Shown: positions 21,454 through 33,400 of the stretch, one piece after another
How positions within the stretch are numbered: the stretch's first letter is position 1
How the letters are laid out: every line of letters starts with the position of its first letter
Source of the DNA: Asterias amurensis
Lineage: Eukaryota; Echinodermata; Asteroidea; Forcipulatida; Asteriidae
Assembly (NCBI RefSeq): GCF_032118995.1
Contig: NC_092665.1
Coordinates: 16,140,012 to 16,204,011, forward strand
Direction of reading: 5' to 3'
Length of the DNA stretch: 64,000 bases
The notes under the pieces: model-generated
What the model was told of the DNA's origin: nothing
Database searches by the model: none
The model's input: the letters and a program-made list of their open reading frames with translations, nothing else
Program-made: the position numbers and the translations under genes

Positions 21454-22305
21454 TCAAGGTTCGGCAGCAGGAGGTTGAGTAATGCTTCGACGCCCGACTC
21501 GACATCTTGGCAGAGTGCGACTCTTTCCATGCTGAGTAAGATGACTCGATCTAGAAAACCCCTTCCCGCATACGCCACATACGAATGGTTTCAGCCCGGT
21601 GTGTATAATCTCATGTCGTTTTAAATCACCGCTCCCAGCAAAAGCTTTCCCGCAGAGATTGCAGACGAACGGCTTCTCTCCTGTGTGGACTCTCTGATGA
21701 ACTTTAAGATTGTGGTTCTGGGCGAAGGTCTTGTTGCATACATCACAGGTGAAGGGTTTCTCACCCGTATGGGTGCGTTCATGATGGGATAGGTTACCGC
21801 TGCAGGTGAACGCTTTACCGCAGAATCTGCAGGCAAACGGTTTTTCCCCGGTGTGAGTTCTGAGGTGTATTGTTAGATGGACGCTCAGGGAGAAAGCCTT
21901 TCCACATTCACCGCAGGCGTAAGGTTTTTCACCGGTGTGAGAGCGCTGATGTTTCATTAAGTCGCTTCTGCTTAGGAATTTCATCTCGCAGAAGTGGCAG
22001 GCAAACGGCTTAACACCAGTGTGAAGGCGTTCGTGTTGTTTGAAACTGAACTGCTGTCTGAAAGTGTCTCCGCAGAAGTCGCAAACGTAAGGCCTCTCGT
22101 TGGTGTGGATTCGTTCGTGCTGCTGTAGGTGACTGTTACGGGTGAACGACTGAGCGCAGAATTTGCAACTGAAGGGCCTGTTTCCGGAGTGAATCTGCAT
22201 GTGTCTGCGGAGATAGCCGATTTTTGTGAAGCGTTTTTCACAGAGCTCACAGGCATAGGGGCGTTCTTCTTCAGTATTGAGGTTTTCATGACAGCCGATC
22301 ATCAT
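21454..22305 (-). CDS. C2H2 zinc-finger protein with eight full fingers
   Basis: A single coding exon of 283 residues. From residue about 16 it consists of nine tandem C2H2 fingers joined by TGEKP-type linkers (HTGEKPYAC, HTGEKPFAC, HTGEKPFTC). Fingers 1-8 have the full C-x2-C-x12-H-x3-H pattern. Finger 9 (CGVCGKGFSRSSHLTQHGKSR) lacks the last histidine, and a short Arg-rich tail follows. No KRAB, BTB or SET domain is visible in this exon. An in-frame stop lies just upstream of the chosen ATG (codons CCA-TGA-AAA), and a splice acceptor (TTTTTACAG, to about 22,428) shows an upstream untranslated exon. A nuclear DNA-binding role is inferred from the fold; targets cannot be named, and such poly-finger genes are too alike for a safe orthologue. 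Confidence 0.93.
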   Translation of the reverse strand: MMIGCHENLNTEEERPYACELCEKRFTKIGYLRRHMQIHSGNRPFSCKFCAQSFTRNSHLQQHERIHTNERPYVCDFCGDTFRQQFSFKQHERLHTGVKPFACHFCEMKFLSRSDLMKHQRSHTGEKPYACGECGKAFSLSVHLTIHLRTHTGEKPFACRFCGKAFTCSGNLSHHERTHTGEKPFTCDVCNKTFAQNHNLKVHQRVHTGEKPFVCNLCGKAFAGSGDLKRHEIIHTGLKPFVCGVCGKGFSRSSHLTQHGKSRTLPRCRVGRRSITQPPAAEP

Positions 22306-23064
22306 TTTGTGTGCTTGTTTTCATGGGCTATGCTGGATGATTTGCAACAAGCATGGTGATTTACAAGCATTTCCTCTATAGCAGTAGCACCCAGGCTGGC
22401 ACATCATTGATTGACACCATCACCTGTAAAAACAAAAACATCCAATTTGAATATTTTAGACCATTAAAAATTAAATACATTTTACAATCACAAACATTTC
22501 CTTCATCCGTGATGCAACATGCGAAATGACTACTCAGCATAAACAGTGACACTTCTACCTTACTTGCTAATTTTACTAAAAAAACAAGAAAATTGTTTGC
22601 ATTTGTTTTATAACAATCATTGAATTGCAATTTGCATGTTGACGATTTCTTAATCTTTACTTTTAGTTTTAGCTCAACCTTTTTTAATCATTCAGAAAAT
22701 TGAAATCATTCAGGACTTTCATTGAAATGTCGACGGATCAGTACCTCAACTCGATTTACAAACACTGAGGTGCAAATCGCCAATAAGTAGAAAGTTTGAA
22801 GTTTAAGCGCACATCCTGTCTGTGTCTGCAGTGCAGCAGTCCACACAGCTGTCAAAATAAAGAGATAAAACATAAAGAGGGCAGAACACCCGGAACCCTG
22901 ACTGCAATTTGTTTTGGCAGGAACCCTGCGCATGTGATGTTGACACATGTCAAAGAAATTTAGTATTGTTTGTGTGTAATATGACTTCACATGATGTGAA
23001 GTATCTACCATGTAAACTCAAAGAGCGCGCTATCCCGTGATCCAGGTACCAGACTGACGCTAAA
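22306..23064. promoter_or_regulatory. Shared head-to-head promoter region, zinc-finger gene and NPHP4
   Basis: The zinc-finger gene is transcribed leftward and NPHP4 rightward from this stretch. 22,306-22,427 is the 5' UTR end of the zinc-finger gene, after the acceptor. The remainder holds no convincing coding exon. About 23,020-23,100 is the locally GC-richest part and directly precedes the first NPHP4 candidate ATG. Bidirectional use is inferred from orientation only. Confidence 0.45.
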
Positions 23065-23241
23065 ATGGCCGCAATCAGTGGCAACGGACGAGAACGGACA
23101 ACGCCAAAATCATGGAAAAATATATTTGCAGTTTGTAACAATATACAGCCTTTTGCGGGTGAAAGGAGTGATGAAGTCGCTAGTAATCCTTCCAAATCAT
23201 ATTGCCTTAATGTTCAAGTTGTTGAAGGCTTAGCCGTATCG
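23065..23241 (+). CDS. NPHP4: NPHP4 candidate first exon 1A (59 codons)
   Basis: The ATG lies in a good context (AAAATGGCC). The exon ends with TATCG before GTAAGT in phase 0, the phase needed by the shared exon at 30,433. It encodes SWKNIFAVCNNIQPFAGER and later SYCLNVQVVEGLAVS, which by eye lines up with the start of vertebrate nephrocystin-4 (DWHRIFTQNVLVPPH ... FQCVLKWLDGP). Exon 1B at 29,497 aligns with the same family segment, so the two are probably alternative starts rather than consecutive exons. Confidence 0.65.
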
Positions 23242-23729
23242 GTAAGTTGCAGTTCTGGTTTAACTTTTTAATTTGTTGTTTTTTGTTTGGTGTGTAAATG
23301 TTAATTGAAAAGACAAGTCGACCTTAGCCATGTTAGCCCACTTTTTGTGCAGGAGGTCGACGAAAATGTTTGGCCCTTTTGAAGGAATTTTGCTGGGACC
23401 AGCTTAACCTTAATACTCATTCAATTTGGGAACTTTTAAAAACATCAAATCAAAGAATTTGCGCTCTTAGTCTTAAATAAAAAAATTCCTTGACTTGACT
23501 TGAGTCTTGACTTGAGGTTTTTTTTTATTAGTTTTGATTTTGAAAGTTTTGAAACCATTATCTTTTAAAAAAAAGTCAATTGAATTGGTTGGATATTATT
23601 TCTTTGGGTTCCAGTCGGATGAAAAATTAAGATTTGTTTTCTGTACTCTAACAATAAGATTAAGAATATTAAGAAGTAACCCTGCCAGTGCCACCATTAT
23701 TTTCACTAATTTTTACCAAAAGGAATATC

Positions 23730-23861
23730 GGATAACTTTCCGCATGGCGCCACCACTTTTTCACTAATTTTTACAAAAAGGGATATATCAATCAGGTAAA
23801 TTAGATACTATATTTTTTTATTTCGAATGAAAAAGTGGTGGCGCCATACAGAAACTTTTCC
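23730..23861 (+). mobile_element. hAT-type MITE, copy 3 (132 bp), exact 8-bp target duplication
   Basis: It opens GGATAACTTTCCGCATGGCG and closes GCCATACAGAAACTTTTCC. GGAATATC lies immediately on both sides (23,722-23,729 and 23,862-23,869), an exact 8-bp duplication. It is nearly identical to copy 1 and inserted within a decayed relative. Confidence 0.92.
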
Positions 23862-23891
23862 GGAATATCTAATTTCTCTTTCATATTTTAA

Positions 23892-24271
23892 AGGCAGTGG
23901 ACACTATTGGTAATTGTCAAAGACTAGCCTTCACTGTTAGTGTATCACAACATAATGCATGAAATAACAAACCTGTGATAATTTGAGCTCAATCGGTCAT
24001 CAAAGTTGCAAGATATTAATAAAAGAAGAAAACACCCTTGTCACACGAAGTTGTGTGCGTTTAGATGGTTGATTTCGATACCTCAAGTTCTAAACCCGAG
24101 GTCTCGAAATCAAATTCGTGGAAAAATACTTCTTTCTCGAAAACAATGGCACTTCAAAGGGAGCCGTTTCTCACATTGTTTTATACCATCAACCTCTCCC
24201 CATTACTCCTCACCAAGAAAGGTTTTATGCCAATAATTATTTTGAGTAATTACCAATAGTGTCCACTGCCT
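23892..24271. mobile_element. TTAA-flanked MITE (380 bp), AGGCAGTGGACAC family
   Basis: The ends AGGCAGTGGACACTATTGGT and the exact inverted ACCAATAGTGTCCACTGCCT are bordered on both sides by TTAA (23,888-23,891; 24,272-24,275). The interior includes CCTGTGATAATTTGAGCTCA and a TTTCGATACC palindrome. One-ended relatives lie at 36,114 and 61,820. TTAA flanks point to piggyBac-type mobilisation; the element itself is non-coding. Confidence 0.85.
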
Positions 24272-25909
24272 TTAATTTATTTCATTAACAAATGGAAAGG
24301 TGGTGGCGAATACAGCAATGTTTCTGTTATTTCAATGGGACCCCAATGTTTGGTCGAACTAACTTACTTAAAAAATGTACATTCACTCAGATTGTGAATA
24401 AACTTTACAATTACTTTTAGCATAATTATAAATAGCGCCCTCTTTTGATTTTTAGAAGCCTACGCCAGGCATTAGGCTAATGGTTTGTGTATACTTCAAA
24501 ATTGAATCGTATGTAGTTTTCAACACAGAAATATAAATTTTGTGTTAAAAAAAAAGAAAAAAAAGCAACAAACAAACATGGAACCTACATTGATACTTTA
24601 CCCAGAATTGTATTTTCTCTTGATTGATAAACAATTGTAATTTACTTAAATTTTTTGTTGGACTGCATTATTTTTAAGAATAGGCCAAATAAAAAAAAAT
24701 ACCTGTTGATTGCCTTTTTTTTCAAATAAGAGAAGGATGAGGGCCTTTATTTTTTATTTGTTTTTTTTCTTCGTCCAAGATGGTCATTAGTGTTTCAAAT
24801 CAAGTAGGCCACAAATTCTTCAGTTTGTAACATCGCAAACTTATTTTAAATGAGGACCCGTGTTAACAGGGTCGGATTATTACACTAAAAAGATTTGCTT
24901 GTATCTGGTAAGCATTCACTTATATTGTTTCATGAAACAGACGGTTACACATGGTCAAGAGCATAGCGTTAGGTTCAGGAAAAGCTCCTAGGCCAGTCCC
25001 TTCAACAACAAAAAGAAGACAAATCTGGGGTGTTTCAAAAATCGAAAAATGACAAAAGTTAAAAAAAAGGTTGCGGCCCCCAAAAATGATGCGGGCGGGG
25101 ACGATCAACTGGTATTTTTTTTATTTGACCTTACATTGTTTTCTACTTTTACATTTTGGGGAAAGGAGGTTAAAATAGTAATCTTATTAGCAATTGAAGT
25201 TTTAAAATCATACATTGTAGGCATGCTCTATGGCGCTGAACAAATGGAACTAGTCTAAAGCTAAAAGTAGGTACATAACTATATGGACAAATGCCTTGTT
25301 AAAACCCTTTAGTCCCTGCACCGCCTGAGTTTGCTGAAATCCAAGATTCTTGCAGTAAATTACTGGAATCGTAGTTCAAATTTTAAAAGATAGCCATGGC
25401 TTAATGTGTATGCACAATTTTTTACCCTTTCATTAATATTTGTATAAAAGTACAAGTTCTCATGGGAACAATAAATGCCTCTCGTTAAATGGCTATGGTA
25501 ATTTTTATGGCGAATATTTTTGTGCACGGATAAAATGAACACAATAGCTTTTCAAGGCTTTTGTCTGGCTCAATGCTCATACTGACTAAATGCGAAGTCG
25601 TTAATTTTCGACAATATCATCATAAATGATGAACAGTTTCCTGTTTACTAATGAGCGTTTTATTTTTCGTAAGAGCTAAATTATTTCATCATCATTAGCT
25701 TCGTCAAGTCAACTGTGAAGGGAGAATTAATAATGATCTATAACAACTAGATTTATTAACAAATGCGTAGACCTACTAATGACTATCGAGTTTTCTTTTG
25801 ATGTTCCTTTTTTTTTTACAAACACAAGCTAGCGAGGTTTCCTCGTACCGCATACAGTGTATTGCTATATGGGGCTGGGCGGTACAGTGGCTAAATGGTT
25901 AAAGGATTT

Positions 25910-26247
25910 GGGTACTTTTTCAAAATGTCCATAGATTTACATTAAACCTACAGGGTTTGAAGATAATGATAGTGGAAAGCTTCCCTTCAAATATTACTTA
26001 CTGAGGTGCTGTAGTTTTTGAGAAATGAGTCCAAAAAAGTCATGAAAATATGTTTGTAAATGCTTAAAATAATGTTCGTCTCATGAGACGAAAATTACTT
26101 TCATGACATTGTTTTACTCATTACCCAAAAACTACAGCACCTCAGCACGTAATATTTTCAGGGAACCTTTCTACTATCATTATTTTCAAACTGTGTAAGT
26201 TTAGCGAAATCTGTGGACATTGTGTTTTTTGTTGTACAAAAAGTACA
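25910..26247. mobile_element. MITE with roughly 150-bp inverted arms (GTACTTTTT ends)
   Basis: The two halves are near mirror images meeting at GTCTCATGAGAC (about 26,079-26,090). Shared arm words include AATGATAGTGGAAAG/CTTTCTACTATCATT and GAGGTGCTGTAGTTTTTG/CAAAAACTACAGCACCTC. The tips are GTACTTTTT and AAAAAGTAC. A single right half of the same family occurs at 62,820-62,957. It sits in the long NPHP4 intron. Confidence 0.85.
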
Positions 26248-29200
26248 TACACGCTTTTTAAAATGCAAAAATTTAGACGAAAACATTTGGTCATGTTTGA
26301 CAAGCTGTCTCGCATAATTAAATGTACACTTCCTGTCAGCAATCATTACCAGTGGAAACATCACTCTGCTAATTAAGCAAATGGCAGTGTGGCTCAGTTC
26401 TTTCATTCTCACTCAGAAATAGCGACAGACAAAAACCCTAAATCCACCGACTCGCTCCGACAAGTCTTGTTATCATTAACAGGAATGCCTAGCAACCATT
26501 TGCATTGTAGGTGTAGGGTGGTTATAAGACAAAGACATTTCAATGGCCCTTTACTGGTGCTCTTTACCCCCCCCCCCCCCCCACCAGCCCCAGCAAGTAG
26601 TGTATTGTATTTATAGATCCACTGACCTACATTTTCTTAATTTGAATTTGAGTGCCAGTAACCTTCACTTTGCCTGCTATTTATCATCATTACCTGTCAC
26701 TCTTTCAGTGTAAATTGCTGTCATGTTTTTCCCCTTAATTTACTGCATCTCAGTACTAATAATCCAACTGTATTTAAAAAGAAAAACCTAATTTACTCTA
26801 ATGCATTTTTTAGAGGATGTGAAAAAGTGGACCTTGTTTTCTTTCCCGATTCTATGAACAAAATTCTCTTTATAAGGAAACACCCAATTATTAAGAAGTT
26901 TATGCCAGGGGTTACTAAAAGATTGTACCTAGTGGCAAATCTTGAACAAGATACATGGCAATTTGTTTGAAACCTCTTTTCTAAATTATACATGTCATTG
27001 GGAGAATAAGCACTGAGCAGAGTGCGTATTGTTTGTCAACCTCAAGACCACATTGGTTATTCACAAAGCCAACACTTCTCCCAATAAGGTTGTATTCATC
27101 TTTGCACTCACCAAGTTTACCAATAATTATTCTTTTATTGTAAAACCTTTATTAAATATAAACTAGATAGAATTGCAAACTGAACAAGAAATGTCAGAAA
27201 GCTTTGTGTTATGAAATTTAAGAGAACTTACCAAGTTTAGATGTAAAAGGCAAACGGCCAAGAAGATTGAAAGCGAATCTTAAACATCATGCAGTCAATC
27301 TTATACCTTCTGCTAAGCTGACAAGACTGATGTCATGTCCTCTGGCACATAACACCCCCACACCTGTATCTCCTTTCCCCATAACGGAGTAATTGATGAC
27401 AGGTGTAATTGATCTCAGGGAACAATCCTAGAACATCTCAACTGCCTGTCTTCATTCCTTCCCCATGTTGATTTTCGGACATATGAAGTAATATTTCTCT
27501 CCACCTTACCTTCCGTCGTTCTCCTGGTATATTGACTTCATTAGATTTACCCTAGGGCAGTTAGACTATATAAGTCTTCCTTAATATAAAAAAAATAAAA
27601 CAAAAAATCCTTTCTCCTGCTTGTGTTTTTTATTTTTTATTTGTTTTTATTATTCCACAAATATTTAAATAACAAAGTTCTTTTGTAACTATCCTCCGTA
27701 ATATATTGTTGTTTAAGTCTTGTACATAATTTTAGAGTACATAATGTACATTTATGCCGTTTTCGCAGTGACTCTACTAAACGCAGAAACCTGTGTGCAG
27801 AGGTGGTCTCTTTGTTTACTAAGTCGTTCATCTTTAAATCTTTTAGCAGCCCTCGCCAATCCTCAACACAGGATATTAGATGGTTGAGATAATATCTAGC
27901 AACCCCCCCCCCTCAACTCAAGGATCTTGTCTGCCCAACATCATCATAATAATGAGATGCATTTAGGTTGCCTTAAGCACTTGGCGTCAACTTGACCTGA
28001 CTCAGTTGTAAATGCCTCGCTTCTCGATTGCCAAGGTCTCAATTGGAATTGATCCTTCAATATTCACCACAGGAATTACTGTACCAAGACTAAATTACCA
28101 TGGTAACACAAGAGCACAAATACACACAGTGCCTGGCTTCTACATTTTTGTTGTGGATGGTGATTGGAGATCTTGCCACTTGATAAGGGGGTGGGTGTGT
28201 TTTGTTGTTGCTGTTTGGTTTATTTATTCTCCGAGTATTGCTACTTGCGGAATATTTACTCAGCCACGCTGCAGACTTGCATACATACATAGAATTGACC
28301 ATGTGTACATTGTGCAATGTGTGTGCTGACTATCCACAACTTGGCATTGAAGTGAATAGATTATTTTTGTATTCATCTTTTGGAGGTGAATTTTAGAATC
28401 ATAAAAGGATAGAACGTTAATGTTTGAATGATTCAAGGGGTGAAACGTCAAACCTGCCTCGGGCGGTACATTGCTGTTATGACTTGTTGTTAAGGTCTCT
28501 GCGACGACGATGTGTATTCCATCAAAGAGGAAGGAAGTATTAGCCATAACCATCATTCCGTTATATGTACACCTGTTCAGAGCTCATTTCGCTTATCGCT
28601 AACGATAACAGGAGACAAATGTTTGAGTAGATGTCTTGTATGCCTGTGACAGAGGACTTCTGTTTCTAAGGGTATATTAACGAAGACTGATCCAGAAAGG
28701 CACTTGATCACCCAGGCGTGTAATTTCCTTGGATTTTGTCCTGATTTATGGATTTTCTTCAATAAATCTCCTTGAGTCTTATTTTTTTTTTAAGCCGTGA
28801 AACAGACATTTGGGGGAGAGAGAAGTTGTCAACATTGTATCATAGTTTTGTGTTTTATGGTGATGAAAAGAATCTGAACCTCCTGAAGTGTAACTTCTGG
28901 GAGGAAATTCATTTATGCGAGCCATTTTTAGGAATTTTTTTATTTCTCAAATTCCATCCACGATCAGTGAAATATGAGAGGAAGATATTGATACACCGTC
29001 AACAGCATGTCTAAGATATCTACACCCGCTGCTTTTGGCTAACTCAGATATCCTTTAAAAGCATCGAGCAGTTCATCATGACAGTGTGTTTGCCTTTTGC
29101 TGTAGAGTTTGTAGCCATGGAATATCAAGCGCTCCAAGAAACGTGATCTCACATGATCTAGTACTCTGAGGTATAGACAGTGTCAACAATGGTTGCGATT

Positions 29201-29496
29201 GCTTCATTTGCAGACGACGCTGTTTTTCTGTACTTTACACGGTCATTAGTATCCACAGACTAGAAGGTGCCACAGCTGGACCTGGATCGACAATAAAAAT
29301 GTCAAGACCTTGATCTTTATTGTTTGAAGACCAACTCACTCGTTTATTTTCAGTGATCAACGAAAAATTGGAATTGATTATGTTCATAGTACAGAGACGT
29401 GTTTTTTCATCAATCTGTTGTGAGTGATTCTATGTACTCGGCACTGATGATGATGATCGGACTGCAATAAATAACACTGGTGTCCATCTGTAAAAG

Positions 29497-29907
29497 ATGA
29501 ACTCTCAAGCATCAGGAAGTATGGGTAGGCTGCGGGTACCAACCATCTCTCTGGCCACACCCGCTCTGCTGGAACCGCCCAACTTCTCCAGCACTGGACG
29601 GTTATCGCCACCCTTCAACACCCTCCCGAGCCAAATATCAACAACTCGTCCTAAATCTAACCAATCTTTTCAAACTTTGACGCAAACCTTTACTCAGACT
29701 TTGACTGTAGCAAGAGTGTCTCAAACAAAGCAGGAGGTCAGAAATTTAAGCAAGTTTTTCTCGGAGCATTCTGTTATTCCGGCTGCTTCTAGACGGACTC
29801 TCTTAAAAGAAAGCACGCAAGAAGATTGGGTGCCATTTTGTCTAACGATACTTTTTGTGGATGGGATACCACAAGCACAAGAACATTCCTGGAGCTTTGA
29901 AGATGAG
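29497..29907 (+). CDS. NPHP4: NPHP4 candidate first exon 1B (137 codons)
   Basis: The ATG is preceded by an in-frame TAA two codons upstream (CTG-TAA-AAG-ATG), so translation can start here. The first ~85 residues are Ser/Thr/Pro-rich. Residues about 88-130 contain LSKFFSEHSVIPAASRR, LLKEST and FCLTILFVDGIPQAQ, which line up by eye with human nephrocystin-4 (HRIFTQNVLVPPHPQRAR, WKESTAFQCVLKWLDGPVI). The donor GATGAG before GTACAA leaves phase 0, as does exon 1A, so either can splice to 30,433. Conservation is stronger here than in 1A. Confidence 0.75.
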
Positions 29908-30432
29908 GTACAAAACTGCATGTTTTGTGATGTTTTCCTCTCAAATTTCAAGCTGAAAACATTTATTTGACTTTCCTTCTTGTTTCTTGCTTCTTGTTTC
30001 TTTAATTATTCAAATGACCTAGTTTTAAAGTTTTCTGTAAAATATTTATTGTTTGTACGCGTGCAGGAAGAGGGTGAGAGGTTATACTTCCATAGCCACA
30101 GGCCAGGTTTGATCAAGATGCCATAGTCCCTTTTACCAAAGTACAGGCAGGTCTGGGATTTCATCTTTGATAGGGCAAGGTCATTTTCATTTTGCAAAGG
30201 GCACTTCCATTGCAAACTTAAAGTCTATCATCGGTGTCTATTGTGAACCTTTCCAGGGGCACCAAGGCCAACACATGGGGCAACAGTGACCATGGCCTCC
30301 GTGCCTCCATTTTCTACATTCAATATAGACCTGTAAAATATGTGTACATTTTGAAGTGACCCTTCATGAATCTTAAACTTAAGAAATCTGTTTGTTCTAA
30401 AGTTCTAAAATCGTTCATATTTTTATCTGTAG

Positions 30433-33400
30433 GAAGAGGAAGGTGTGAAGATTGAATATGAGATCAGACTGCACCTTTTTGACTTGACGTACACCATGTT
30501 CTTTGGGCGTTCGTGGGTCGGGCCTCGGCGTAAAATCAAGAAAGGTGTAGCCCAGAGCACAAGGCTACAGTACAATGTGGTAAGTTTCCTGTATACTGTG
30601 AATGTTTTGATCTTTTCTAATGTGGTAGGGTAGAAAAGATGGTTGTTTTTTTCCAGAGGTTTTTTTGTTGTTCAAGTCTCACTCTAGTCAATATTTCTTT
30701 CTTCAACCCCCTTATTAATAACAAGTGGAGGTTGTTGGTTGTTCAAGTCCCACTCTAGTCAATATTGGAGACTGAAGAATTTGTCACACCATCTTGGTAA
30801 AATTTTCATCATCTAAAAACATTTTGTATATTAAACAATTTTTACACCTAACCATGACCTCCATTTGACCTTTCGTTTGCAGCCAGTGTATTTTCACACC
30901 TCGTTAGCCGACCCCAACATCGTCGTTGTAATTGAAATAGTGCGGGTCACTGTACCAAAGCTCGGCAAAGCTCAACACATGTCAAGTGGATGGGGAATCT
31001 TAAGAATTTTCCAACAAGGTAAATATTTTTTCAAAAATAAACGTCTGCTTCTCTTTCTGGAAATGTTATAAGACCTTCTGCAATTCGGCACTTCATCTGT
31101 TCAGCTGTGATTTTAAACACAGGACTCAATTTTGGAAACAAAATCCTTAAGACTGCAGGTGTACCTCAGAATCTTAAATGGACTGGAACTCTGTTGGCCT
31201 TGGTGCCACTTTCAAATGTTCTTATTAACTTTAAGATTTTCCAACAAAAGTGCCCTTGGATTGCCCTTGGCAAATTAAACACAGCCTGCCCATTTCCTTC
31301 AAACATGAAACTCCCATCAGCTGTAAATCTACCATTTTGTTTGAGTTTGTGGTTTCACCAATTTATTGAATTTAAAAAAATAATTTTTGATTTGTATTTT
31401 TTTTTAAAGGCGATTTCACCGATACATCTCATAGTACGCCGGCACCTGTCAAGAGAGTGGATTTATTTCATGGATCTCCAAGAGCTCTCTTCTTCCTTGG
31501 AGATGACATTGAAGGTAGGCCCTCCCCGCTGACCACTCCCTCCTGGCCCCACCCCACCCATACCCTAAACAGACTAGCTTCTGATCAAGAAAATTGACTT
31601 GCTTCATGGATGTGTATTACACACTGTATACTCAGTACTTTCCTGAGTTCTGTTCTTTCTTTAAAGAGCTCAGTACTGAGAAAATACTGAGTAAACAGTG
31701 CTTTAAAATACAACCTTCGAAGCTACACGGCTTGTATGGCTTCTGACTGGCACCACCGAACAAAGATATTGACAAAATAGGGAGACCACCAACATCTATA
31801 GGGCTAGATAGCTCAGTTGGTGGAGCACTGGCATGTTATTAGGAGGTTGTTGGTTCAAATCACGCTCGAGTGAATTGTTCTTTGTTCAAACCCTCAAATA
31901 AGTAAAAAAAGAAAATAATTCTCTCCGGTTCTCTTGTGGTTTATTATTTGATAAGTGTATATTCATTTCATTTGTTGCTGCAGGAAATAAAAAGCTGACG
32001 ATCATATCTGAGTGTCAGTTTTGCTACACGATACGCACCCATCGTTACATGGATAAAATCATGCATCTACTACCTGAGAACGTACTGGTGGGTGGCAATG
32101 AACTGATCCCTGGTGTGACTGTGGTGGATCCAAAAGATGGTATGTGGTCAATTGTCAAACTACGGCCGTGTCCAAAACTGCGACTTCAGCATGTCTGCCA
32201 GTGTTTAAGAACGGGGAGACATGCACAATCTAGCCGTAGCTGTAGCCATTGTTGCTGTTTCGGACACGGCTTATCTTCTGGCTTCTTACCAGGGCCCAAT
32301 TTCATAAAGCCTGTAAGCACAAATACTTGCTAAGCACAGAATAGTGTTGCCTAGCAGAAACTCTTTACCAGCCAAAATTACATCACGCTTGCATTGATCA
32401 TGTGGCTGGTGCCCCACTCAATTTTTGCTTAGCAGTATTTTCTGCTTAAAACAGCTTTATGAAATTTGGCAAATGTCTTTGTGCATAATACTTGACACAG
32501 TATAAATGAAGACAATGAAGACATTCGCTAAACAATTTCTTTTCATTGACTTTAGAGAATTTGAGAACATTGTTAACTTTGTATAATCGTTATTTTTGTG
32601 ACAGGTGGGGACAGTTTACGTCGACCTAAACCCATGAAGCAAGTACAAGCCGTTATCGATAAGCTCTCCCTCATCCTCTACCCAAATATTGATCAGTTTG
32701 AAGAAGATCTATGCAAGCATTTAAACTCAGACCGACTAGCCATGGTGAGTGCAAAAGTTTAAGTTTTGAATAATATCTGCATACTGTGTATCTAACTTTA
32801 TCAGAGAAAAAAAAAAACGTTTTGAAATCATGGCCCAATTTCAAAAAGTTGTTTTAAGTAGAAAATACTACTAAGCAAATTTCTTTGTTAAGCACAAAAA
32901 AGTGTGGCACCAGTTGTACCAATGTTTACTTTAAAGTATTTTGGCTGGTAACCAGTTTCTACTAAGCAATAATTATCTGTGCTTAGCAAGGTTTTATGCT
33001 GACAAGTTTTATAAAATTGGGCCTTCTTCTTTTAGCAATCTCTTCTCTGACTGAAGTTATAATTTGTTATAATTTTATTTTCCATTTCTGCTCTTAAGGA
33101 GCACGTGCAGACCGAGAAGTCAAGTGTCGTCGTCTCAGAGCGAAGACTTCAGATTGGTGTCCACAATGGCTGGGGGTACATCAGTAAACCACAGATCCTT
33201 CTCTTAGATACCTCCGACTCGTCCATGGCTAGAGGAGGCATCAGAGGCAGTATGAAGAAAACAAAGTCAAGACAAGGCTCGGCAGAATCTAGGTAACAGG
33301 CCCTCAAAAACACCCACAGCACCCACAGCAATTGCCATGGTGCATTTTGCTGTGGTGCCCTTTGATAAATTCCAATACAAATTTACGTTTTCCTCAAAAA

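Larger units (their letters stand above)
23668..24325. mobile_element. Old hAT-type MITE broken by two nested insertions
   Basis: The left remnant at 23,680-23,729 (GTGCCACCATTATTTTCACT...) and right remnant at about 24,276-24,320 (AACAAATGGAAAGGTGGTGG) match the two arms of the hAT-type family. Between them sit a younger copy of the same family (23,730-23,861) and a TTAA-flanked element (23,892-24,271). The connecting piece TCTAATTTCTCTTTC fits the old element's middle. Confidence 0.65.
23242..29496. other. Long intron or upstream region between NPHP4 exons 1A and 1B
   Basis: About 6.2 kb without a convincing coding exon. Apart from the mobile elements listed separately (23,668-24,325 and 25,910-26,247) it is AT-rich, with homopolymer runs (C-runs at 26,569 and 27,903). 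I see no recognisable RNA gene. The last kilobase should hold the promoter of exon 1B, if that exon is used as a start. Confidence 0.45.

Noticed and set aside
21349-21624. A plus-strand frame opposite the zinc-finger gene
   Set aside because: It is antisense to the last fingers and its codons mirror their conserved residues.
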